From contig CAKOXP010000009.1 of NCBI GenBank assembly GCA_934130175.1, positions 1 through 60,313 on the forward strand: 60,313 bases of DNA, written 5' to 3'. Made by a program: the position numbers and the translations under genes. Of the stretch, positions 26,528 to 35,100 are shown one piece after another. The stretch's first letter is position 1. Each line of letters begins with the position of its first letter. The notes below the pieces were generated by a model that was not told the DNA's origin, did not search any database, and saw nothing but the letters and a program-made list of their open reading frames with translations. Origin of the DNA: an uncultured Bacilli bacterium. GTDB taxonomy: Bacteria > Bacillota_I > Bacilli_A > RF39 > UBA660.

Positions 26528-27307
26528 ATGAGGGATAGTTTCAAATTAGAAGATAATTATAATAAGAAAAAAAATAGCAAAAAGAAACAAAAGAGTAATG
26601 ATTTACTACTGGTAATAGTATTTATCATTATTGTTGCACTTGTGTTTTTTACCTGTGTTTTGGTAATTAATCTTAGCGGATTAAATTATATTCAAAAAGT
26701 AAATAAAAATAAAGATTACATTTATACTATAAAAAAAGAACAGAATCCATACCAAGAAGATACTTATGATAAAGTACCAAAAATAAATTTAGGTGGACAA
26801 ACTATAGAAAATATAAATAAAAAGATCTTACTTAATTATGAACAAGTATCTGCAAAGACAGAATATAATTATAATTACAAATTTAGTAAAAGTAAGGGGA
26901 TACTATCTTTATTAATTACCTATGCTTACTATTTAACTGATAGTGATGCTGAACCAACTAGATATTTTGAAACGGTAAATATAGATTTAAAAACTGGAAA
27001 TATTTTAAGTGATGATGATATTTTAAAAAAATTCAATTTGAAAAGTAGTCAAATTAACGATTATCTAGGTATTAAGTTTTATAGTATATATACTGATTTA
27101 ATAAGACTTAAATATTTTACAAAAAAAGAATGTGATTATAAGTGTTTCTTAAAAAATAGACAGATATCAGATAATTATTTAAATGGTGTTAATTTTTATG
27201 TTGAAAAAGGATCACTAGTAGCTTATAAATTCTTTTATACCAATTCATCGTATGGGGAACAAGATTATTTTAAAACGGATGATTATAAGTTTATTATTAA
27301 GAAATAA
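26528..27307 (+). CDS. Membrane-anchored hypothetical protein
   Basis: The 259-aa protein has a very basic N-terminus, one transmembrane helix (about 27-52) and an extracellular domain. The ETVNIDLKTGNILSDDDILK stretch recalls DUF3298/RsiV-type domains found in anti-sigma and wall proteins, but I cannot assign it firmly. A CDYKC pair sits near residue 200. It is inserted, with the NlpC gene, between trmR and the U32 genes, which are adjacent in Bacillus. Confidence 0.6.
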   Translation: MRDSFKLEDNYNKKKNSKKKQKSNDLLLVIVFIIIVALVFFTCVLVINLSGLNYIQKVNKNKDYIYTIKKEQNPYQEDTYDKVPKINLGGQTIENINKKILLNYEQVSAKTEYNYNYKFSKSKGILSLLITYAYYLTDSDAEPTRYFETVNIDLKTGNILSDDDILKKFNLKSSQINDYLGIKFYSIYTDLIRLKYFTKKECDYKCFLKNRQISDNYLNGVNFYVEKGSLVAYKFFYTNSSYGEQDYFKTDDYKFIIKK

Positions 27308-27350
27308 TGTGATATAATAGCTCTATGCTATTTTGAAAGGAAGAAGATGT

Positions 27351-28190
27351 ATGAAGTATTTTCAATTATTAACTACTACTTGTGTTGACGATATTACATC
27401 ATGCTGTAGTGATTATGGTTTAGCAACTTATTTGCATATTGTTAAGGAAGCATTAAATATTATTCATTTAGTTGTTCCAATAATATTAATAATAATGTTA
27501 GGTGTTGATTTTGCAAAAATGGTTATTAATCCAGATGATCCTCAAAAGAAAAAATCAAAGAGTATCAAAAATAAATTTATAGCAGCAGTTTTTATCTTCT
27601 TCATACCATATATTGTAGGATTACTTTTATCATTAATTTCTGGTTCTATGAGTGATATATCTGGATGTTGGAATGCTGCTGATGAAATATTTAATACAAT
27701 GCGAGAAACAGAACCCTATAGATCTAAAAATACAACTAATAATACTACTTCTGATTCGGTTTTAGATTTTTCTAATGATCAAGAAACATCTAAAAAGGAT
27801 AAAAATTCTAATTCAACTAAAGGACAAAAAGTGGTAAATTATGCTAAAGAGTTTGTAGGAAAGAGGTACGTATATGGTGGTAGTTGGAATGGTGAAAAGC
27901 CATATACTCCAACAGATTGCTCTGGTTTTGTACAGGGAGTTTATAAACATTTTGGAATTACTTTACCAAGAACCGCTGCTGCTCAATCAAAAGTTGGTAA
28001 AAATATTTCATCATTAAAAAGCGCTCAACCTGGTGATTTACTTTTTTATAAAGGAAAAGATGGTTCAATAGGTCATGTTACTATGTATATGGGAAACAAT
28101 AAAGTTGTTCATGCTTCTAATGAGGCAACAGGTATTAAAATATCCGATGTTAATTATCGTAAATATTTTTCAATTAAAAGAATGATTTAG
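27351..28190 (+). CDS. Two-helix membrane protein fused to an NlpC/P60 endopeptidase domain
   Basis: The N-terminal 100 residues hold two strong transmembrane helices (about 27-50 and 75-98) around a basic loop, a layout reminiscent of VirB2/TrbC pilins, with several Cys before and after. A low-complexity linker (about 115-155) leads to an NlpC/P60 domain with catalytic C190 in TDCSGF and H242 in GHVTMY; such domains cut peptidoglycan peptides. The start is the ATG at 27351 after GAAAGGAAGAAG, since the earlier TTG frame includes the SD. The topology would place the enzyme outside the cell. Confidence 0.8.
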   Translation: MKYFQLLTTTCVDDITSCCSDYGLATYLHIVKEALNIIHLVVPIILIIMLGVDFAKMVINPDDPQKKKSKSIKNKFIAAVFIFFIPYIVGLLLSLISGSMSDISGCWNAADEIFNTMRETEPYRSKNTTNNTTSDSVLDFSNDQETSKKDKNSNSTKGQKVVNYAKEFVGKRYVYGGSWNGEKPYTPTDCSGFVQGVYKHFGITLPRTAAAQSKVGKNISSLKSAQPGDLLFYKGKDGSIGHVTMYMGNNKVVHASNEATGIKISDVNYRKYFSIKRMI

Positions 28191-28217
28191 AGAGATTTTC
28201 AAATCTTTCTTTTTCTT
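28189..28217 (+). terminator. Rho-independent terminator
   Basis: AGAGAGATTT and AAATCTTTCT pair with one wobble and are followed by TTTTC. It closes the NlpC gene. Confidence 0.7.
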
Positions 28218-28254
28218 TGTAATTATTGTATAATTTAGAAGAAGAGGTGTTTTC

Positions 28255-29130
28255 ATGAACATAATAGTAAAACCAGAACAAGACTTAGAAGAATATATAA
28301 AATTAGGAGTAAATACATTTTTATTACCCTTGAGAGATTTTTCTGTTGAATATAGTAAGTATTATTCTCTAGATGAAATAAAAAAGATAAGAGAAAAATA
28401 TCCTAAAATAGAATTATTTATTAGTATCAATAAAAATATTATGAATGAAGAGATTGACTCTTTAAAAGATATTTTAATTCAACTTGATAAGTTGAATATT
28501 AAAGGGATTTTTTTCTATGATTCAGCCTTAATTAGATTAAAGAAAAAACTTAAATTAAATATTTCTCTTGTATGGGCTCAAACTCATATGGTTACTAATT
28601 ATAATAGTTGTAATTACTATTATGATAATGGAGTAGAGTATGCAATGCTTTCTAAAGAGTTAAGACTTGATGAGGTAAAAGAAATTATTTCTAAAGCTAG
28701 GACTAAATCTATTATAGAATTAATTACAAAGCCATCTATTGCTTTTTCAAAAAGACATTTAGTTACAAATTATTATACAAATGTTAATGAAGAAGTAAAA
28801 GACGAAGTTGTTGTCAATGAAAAAATTAGTGATACAGATTTAATTGTTAAGGAAAATGAGGATGGTTCTACTTTCATAAAAAACAGTATTTTAAATGGAT
28901 TTGTTATTCTTGATGAACTTATGGATACAAATTTAAGTTATATCTTGATTAAAGAAGATTATATTGATCATGATTTATTTATAAAAATTATTACTAATTT
29001 AGTTTATTATCTTAATAATTATGAAGAAATGGATACTTTAGAAAAAGAAAAATTTATTAAAAATCAAGAAGAATTACTTGGTAACGATACAGGTTTCTTC
29101 TTTAGAAAAATGATTTATAAGGTGAAGTAA
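28255..29130 (+). CDS. trhP1: U32-family protein, TrhP1 (YrrN)-like
   Basis: The 291-aa relative of peptidase U32 lacks the cysteine cluster of the full-size enzyme, as in Bacillus YrrN. In that organism YrrN and YrrO (TrhP1/TrhP2) are needed for prephenate-dependent hydroxylation of tRNA uridine 34. It is followed after one base by the larger U32 gene, an arrangement that supports a two-subunit enzyme. Sequence similarity to U32 is clear mainly in the central barrel part (residues 60-170). Confidence 0.75.
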   Translation: MNIIVKPEQDLEEYIKLGVNTFLLPLRDFSVEYSKYYSLDEIKKIREKYPKIELFISINKNIMNEEIDSLKDILIQLDKLNIKGIFFYDSALIRLKKKLKLNISLVWAQTHMVTNYNSCNYYYDNGVEYAMLSKELRLDEVKEIISKARTKSIIELITKPSIAFSKRHLVTNYYTNVNEEVKDEVVVNEKISDTDLIVKENEDGSTFIKNSILNGFVILDELMDTNLSYILIKEDYIDHDLFIKIITNLVYYLNNYEEMDTLEKEKFIKNQEELLGNDTGFFFRKMIYKVK

Positions 29131-29131
29131 G

Positions 29132-30325
29132 ATGAAGGATATAGAATTATTAGCTCCAGCAGGAGATTTGGAACGTTTAAAGGTTAATTTATTATACGGT
29201 GCTGATGCTATCTATTTTGGTGGAGAAAAATATGGAATGCGTGCAAATGCTGTTAATTTTACTTTGCCTGAAATAAAAGAAGCTTGTTTATTTGCTCATA
29301 ACCTTTCTAAAAAAGTATATTTAACTCTTAATATAGTTTTTCATAATGAAGATTTAGATGGTCTATATGAATATATCAAAGATGTTGCTAATTGTGGAAT
29401 TGATGCTTTTATTATTAGTGATCCGTCTTTAATTCCATATTTGAAAAAAAATTATCCTAATGTTGAAGTGCATTTATCTACTCAAAACTCTACTACTAAT
29501 TATGAATCAGTAGAATTCTTTAAAGAACAGGGGGTAGATAGAGTTGTATTAGCAAGGGAACTTCATAAAAATCAAATTAAAGAAATTATCGATAAAACAG
29601 GAATAGACATTGAAGTATTTATTCATGGAGCGATGTGCACATGTATGTCTGGAAGATGTGCTTTATCAAACTATATTACTAATAGAGATGCTAATCGTGG
29701 TGGTTGTGCTCAAGTATGTAGATTTAATTTTAATTTGCCAGATAATAAAATGTTTACAATGGCCACAAAGGATTTAAATATGTCTGAGTATATTCCTGAT
29801 TTAATTGATATAGGTGTAAAAAGTTTAAAAATAGAAGGTAGAATGAGATCGATTTATTATCTAGCAACAGTAGTGGGTGCTTATCGTAAAATAATAGATG
29901 CTTATAAGGAAAATAAATTAACTGATGAATTATTAAAAGGTCAACAAAAGATATTATCAAGAGTTTCTAATAGAGAAAACTCAACTCAATATTTTATGAA
30001 GGAAGCATCATATACTGATCAGTATTATACTGGAAGAAGTGAAGTTTCAAATCAAGATTATTTAGGACAGGTAATTGAATATAAAAATAATCTAGTTAAG
30101 ATTTATGAAAGAAACTATTTTAAAGTAGGAGATACAGTAGAGTTATTTACACCACATGGTGACGCTGTTACTTTTAAAGTAGAAAAGTTATTTGATTGTG
30201 ATAAAAATGAGATTGATATCGCAAGGCATCCAGATAATATTTATTATATTTACTTAGAAACAGATATTAAAATAGAAAAATATTCTATGATTAGATTAAT
30301 AGAAAAGGGTGATTTTGATGACTAA
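29132..30325 (+). CDS. trhP2: U32-family tRNA hydroxylation protein TrhP2 (YrrO)
   Basis: The 397-aa U32 protein begins with ELLAPAGDLERLKVNLLYGA, the family start. It carries the iron-sulfur ligand set in AMCTCMSGRC and GGCAQVC (about residues 169-193). With the preceding gene it should form 5-hydroxyuridine at the tRNA wobble position, which TrmR then methylates. The start is one base after trhP1; the stop overlaps the dGTPase start. Confidence 0.9.
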   Translation: MKDIELLAPAGDLERLKVNLLYGADAIYFGGEKYGMRANAVNFTLPEIKEACLFAHNLSKKVYLTLNIVFHNEDLDGLYEYIKDVANCGIDAFIISDPSLIPYLKKNYPNVEVHLSTQNSTTNYESVEFFKEQGVDRVVLARELHKNQIKEIIDKTGIDIEVFIHGAMCTCMSGRCALSNYITNRDANRGGCAQVCRFNFNLPDNKMFTMATKDLNMSEYIPDLIDIGVKSLKIEGRMRSIYYLATVVGAYRKIIDAYKENKLTDELLKGQQKILSRVSNRENSTQYFMKEASYTDQYYTGRSEVSNQDYLGQVIEYKNNLVKIYERNYFKVGDTVELFTPHGDAVTFKVEKLFDCDKNEIDIARHPDNIYYIYLETDIKIEKYSMIRLIEKGDFDD

Positions 30326-31454
30326 TCTTGAAAAAGCAAAGAAAAATTTCTTAGAAATAGAAAACCATTTATCTAGTTTTGCTTGTAAAAGTAGTGAAGC
30401 TATTAGACTAAAAGAGGAAAAAGATGATATTAGAACACCATTCTTTAGAGATATTGATAGAATAATTCATTCTCTAAGTTATACAAGATATATGGATAAA
30501 ACTCAGGTTTATTCATTTAAGGAAAATGATCATATTAGTAAAAGAATGATTCATGTACAACTTGTTTCTAAGATAGCAAGAACGATAGGAAGAGCTTTAA
30601 AACTTAATGAAGATTTAATTGAAGCAATCGCACTTTCTCACGATTTAGGTCATACACCACTTGGTCATGCTGGAGAAGCTATGTTAAATAAAATCTCTTT
30701 AAGAGAATTAGGTGAGTATTTTGCTCATAATATTCAGGGTGTAAGAAGTTGTATGATTGTTGATAAAGATGGAATTGGACACAACCTAACAGTTCAAACT
30801 TTAGATGGAATAATGTGTCATAACGGTGAAATCCTAGATTCAATATATAGACCAATGAAAAAAGATGTAAATGAGTTTTTACGTGAATATGAAGAAAGTT
30901 ATAAAGATTTAGAAAAGTCAAAGAAATATGCCCCTATGACTTTAGAAGGCTGTATTGTTAGAATCTCTGATGTTGTTGCTTATATTGGTAGAGATATTGA
31001 AGATGCAATAAACTTAGGTTTATTTCAAAGAGATGAGTTACCTAAAAAAATTACGGATATTTTAGGTAACAATAATAAAGAAATTGTTAATACTATTATT
31101 TTAGATATTATTAACGAAAGTATAGATAAACCATATATAAAAATGAGTGATCAAGTATTTAAAGCTTTATTTGATTTAAAAAAGTTCAATTATGAAAATA
31201 TTTATAGTAAATCTTTAACAAAAGATGAATATAATTATTATGAAAATGGAATGAATACTATTTATAATATTTATTTGGAGAAAATTAAAAATAATGATAG
31301 AGAAAGTATTATTTATGAAATTTTTCTAAATTATCAAAGTGATGAGTACTTAAATAATACTAGTTCAGAAAGAAAAGTAATTGATTTTATTAGTGGTATG
31401 ACTGATGAGTTGTTTTTAAATCAGGTATTAGAAAATTCCAAGCTTAAAATTTAG
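30318..31454 (+). CDS. HD-domain dNTP triphosphohydrolase (dGTPase-like)
   Basis: This enzyme would hydrolyse deoxynucleoside triphosphates. The HD metal site is complete: H in the helix with HVQLVSKIART, then SHDLGHTPLGHAGE and a later Asp in VRISDVVAYIGRD. Length (378 aa) fits the short Firmicutes dGTPase group. The start ATG at 30318 lies inside the end of trhP2 (8-bp overlap) after an AAAAGGGTGA SD. Confidence 0.88.
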   Translation: MTNLEKAKKNFLEIENHLSSFACKSSEAIRLKEEKDDIRTPFFRDIDRIIHSLSYTRYMDKTQVYSFKENDHISKRMIHVQLVSKIARTIGRALKLNEDLIEAIALSHDLGHTPLGHAGEAMLNKISLRELGEYFAHNIQGVRSCMIVDKDGIGHNLTVQTLDGIMCHNGEILDSIYRPMKKDVNEFLREYEESYKDLEKSKKYAPMTLEGCIVRISDVVAYIGRDIEDAINLGLFQRDELPKKITDILGNNNKEIVNTIILDIINESIDKPYIKMSDQVFKALFDLKKFNYENIYSKSLTKDEYNYYENGMNTIYNIYLEKIKNNDRESIIYEIFLNYQSDEYLNNTSSERKVIDFISGMTDELFLNQVLENSKLKI

Positions 31455-31462
31455 AATAGACA

Positions 31463-31491
31463 TTGACAAAATTATAATTTTGTAGTATTAT
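31463..31491 (+). promoter_or_regulatory. Sigma-A promoter of greA
   Basis: TTGACA, a 17-base spacer and TATTAT are present, 35 bases before the greA start. Confidence 0.8.
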
Positions 31492-31526
31492 TTTAGGCAA
31501 TGTTATGATTATGAGGTGAAGAAATA

Positions 31527-32003
31527 ATGGCAAACAGTAAAACAGTATATTTGACACAAGAGGGTTTAGATGAATTAAAGAAAGAATTAGATAATTTAAT
31601 AAATGTTAGAAGACCAGAAAATATACAAGCTATAAAAGAAGCTAGGTCTTTAGGTGATTTATCAGAAAATGCTGATTATGATGCAGCAAGAAATGAGCAA
31701 GCAGTTATAGAAGGAAGAATTAAAACTATCGAAAAAATGTTAGAAAATGTTTCAATTATTACTAAAGCTGCTACGGATAAAGTTGCTCTTGGTACTACAG
31801 TTTCTATAAAATATGTAGATGATGATGAAGATGAAGAAGATGAATATAAAATTGTTGGTAGTCAAGAAGCCGATCCATTTGAAAGTAAAATTTCTAATGA
31901 ATCACCAATAGCTCAAGCTTTACTTGATCATAAAGTTGGAGATGTCGTTACTGTTGAAAGTCCTAATGGATCTTATCAAGTTGAGATTATTGAAATAAAA
32001 TAG
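31527..32003 (+). CDS. greA: Transcription elongation factor GreA
   Basis: It rescues backtracked RNA polymerase by stimulating transcript cleavage. The 158-aa chain has the N-terminal coiled coil with SLGDLSENADYDAARNEQ at its tip (acidic pair intact) and the FKBP-like C-terminal domain. Own promoter and terminator; position after the yrr cluster matches Bacillus. Confidence 0.97.
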   Translation: MANSKTVYLTQEGLDELKKELDNLINVRRPENIQAIKEARSLGDLSENADYDAARNEQAVIEGRIKTIEKMLENVSIITKAATDKVALGTTVSIKYVDDDEDEEDEYKIVGSQEADPFESKISNESPIAQALLDHKVGDVVTVESPNGSYQVEIIEIK

Positions 32004-32017
32004 TTATATAATACTGG

Positions 32018-32042
32018 AAGGAAATTTAATTTCCTTTTTTTA
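32018..32042 (+). terminator. Rho-independent terminator of greA
   Basis: AAGGAAAT and ATTTCCTT form an 8-bp stem with a 3-base loop and a T run. Confidence 0.9.
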
Positions 32043-32052
32043 TTTCTTCTTA

Positions 32053-32081
32053 TTGAAAAAAATTATTATGTAAGATATAAT
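32053..32081 (+). promoter_or_regulatory. Sigma-A type promoter of the first giant surface gene
   Basis: TTGAAA, a 17-base spacer and TATAAT are present, with the predicted start of transcription about 30 bases before the ATG. Confidence 0.7.
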
Positions 32082-32118
32082 TTACTTAGGTTAAGATAAG
32101 ATAGATGAGGTACTGAGT

Positions 32119-35100
32119 ATGAATAGTAAATCAAAAATAAATTATAGAATTAAGTTATTGGGTTTATTAGTAGTATTACTTGTTCTTATAATGGGAACTA
32201 GTTTTGCTTATTTTAAATTGACTCAATCTGGAAAAAATACAAATGTGATAAAAGCAGGAAGCTTGAAACTTCTTCTAGATGAATCAACAACAGATGGTAT
32301 TAGTATCACCAAGGCAATACCAGTTACTAATACAACCGGCTTAAAGGAAAAAGGTTATACTTTTAAACTAGTTAATCAAGATAGAAAAGGTGTAAAATAT
32401 AAAATCTATCTTGATGATATGGATTTAGAAAATGGAAAGACTCGAATGCCTGATAGAGTTGTAAAATATAATTTAACAAAAAATGATACACAAGGTGAGT
32501 CTAAATTATTAACTACTACTGGAGAAAATCCTAATCGTATTCTTGAATCTGGTACCATAGATGGAAAATCTACTAATGATTATACTCTAAAATTGTGGAT
32601 AGATGAAGCTGCTGAAACAGATATAATGAACACAGTTTTTGCAGCTAAATTAAGAGTGGTAGCAGAAGTAGATAAGGATGCACCTATAAAGAGTGACATG
32701 ACAGTAGATCTTGATGATGAAAATAAAAAACTAGATTTAGATGGCAAAAATCCAAATGACTTTGATTTCAGTAGTAGTGATGAAGATATTGCTACAATAG
32801 ATAAAGATGGAAATATAGTAACACCAGGAGGACATGGAGAAGTAACTATTACAGTTACAGATAAAGAAACTGGTGTGAAAAAAGAATATACATTAACAAT
32901 AACTAAAACATTAACAGCTACCTTTATTAAACAAACTGGTATATCAAAGATAGAAAAAGATAGTACAACTTGTAAACTAACAACTAAGGGAATTGATTCT
33001 TGTTCAATTAAACTACCTAGCCAAACAGCAGAGAAAGGCTATACTGCCTTAGGATGGAGCTTAGATAAAGATGCAACAAGCGGAATAAAATCAACTATAG
33101 AAATAGATAAAGATATAAAAATGTATTCAGTAGCAAAGAAAAACATTATCGATATAGATAGCGATGATAAGAAGATTGATTTGGGTGGAAAAGATCCAGG
33201 AAATCTTGATTTTAGCAGTAGTGATGATTCAATAGGAAAAGTAGATAAAGATGGTAATTTTATTCCAGGTGGTGGACATGGTGATGTAACTATAACAATC
33301 ACCGATAAGACAACTGGAGAAAAAGAAGATATAACTTATAACATAACAAAGACATTAACAGCTACCTTTATTAAGCAAACAGGTATATCAGAGATAGAAA
33401 AAGAAAGCGCAACATGTAAGTTAACAACTAAAGGAGTAAATACGTGTTCAGTTAAATTACCAAATCAAACAGCAGAAAAAGGATATACAGCTTTAGGATG
33501 GAGTAAAGAAAAAGATGCAACGAGTGGAGTAAAATCAACTATAGAAATAAGTGAAGATACAAAAATTTACTCAGTAGCAAAGAAAAATATCATTGATGTA
33601 GATAGTGAAGATAAAAAAATTGATTTAGGTGGAAAAAATCCAGAGAACTTTGAATTTAGTAGTAGTGATAATTCAATAGGAAAAGTAGATAAAGATGGTA
33701 ATTTTATTCCAGGTGGTGGACATGGTGATGTAACTATAACAATCACCGATAAGACAACTGGAGAAAAAGAAGATATAACTTATAACATAACAAAGACTTT
33801 GAAAGCTACTTATGTAACTCAAAATGGAGTTTTATCAATTAGTAAAGATTCAGATACATGTAAATTAACAACTAAAGGTATTGATACTTGTAGTGTTGAA
33901 CTTCCAACAATTGTTACTAATAGCGATTATCAAGCCTTAGGTTGGAATAAAGATAAAACATCTCATGTTGGAATTACTAAGTCTATTTCTATTAGTGAAG
34001 ATACAAATATTTATACTATTACCAAGAAAAATGAGATTGTTTTAACAGCTAGTTTCAAAAAAGGATTAGTAGGAATTAATTCTATTGGCAGTAATAGTCT
34101 AAGTTGTACAATTGATTCTGTATACAATAATGAAGAACAAGCAACAACATGTAATATAGTTTTACCAGAAATTAATACATTAGATAGCTATACTGCTGTT
34201 GGATGGAGCGAAGTTGAAAATGATACAAAAGCTACAGCTATAGGTACAACTATTGCTATAGATTCTAATAAGACTTTCTATACAGTTATAAAGAAAGATG
34301 AAATTACTTTAACAGCAACATTTAATAAGAACGGAGCTATTTCTTTAGATGGTAGTACTGAATCAGAAATAAAGAAATCATGCTTAATAGAATCTGTTTA
34401 TAATAATGAAGAACAAAAAACAAGTTGTACTATAACTTCACCTACAATAGAGGCTAGTGAAGCTACTCCTATTGTAATTGGATATAATGAAGATATTGAT
34501 TCAACAATTGCAACAGTAAAAGCTAATTCTTTACTAGAATTAACAACTGATAAGAAGTATTATGCACTTACAAAAAGTTCCTTAAAGACAATTACAGTAA
34601 CGTTTAATAAAAATGGAGCAAAATCACTTTCATCTAAGACTGATGATACAGTAAATGAATCTTGTATAATTCCAATAACTTATAATGGAGTTAGTCAAAA
34701 TAAGGCATGTAATATAACATCTCCTTCAATTGAAGGAAGTGAAGCTACTCCTAATGTAATAGGATTTAGTGTAGCAATAGATAACCATAGTAGTAGTTGG
34801 AATGTTAATTCTATCAAAGCTGTTAGTGAAGATAATACATATTATGCTCAGACATATCAAAATGAAAAAACTATAACTGCTGATTTTAAAATTGCTTCTA
34901 GTGATAAAATAGCATCAATTCAAAATTCAGAAGGAAAAAGTATAACTAGTACGGCAGATAAAGTTAGTGAATCTTGCAAAATAGCAAAAACTTATAATGG
35001 AGTTGTTCAATCAACAAGTTGTGAGATAACTACACCAATAATAACTGTTAAGGATGGTTATCATGGGCCATATTTTGCAACTAGTAAAGATGCAACAAGT

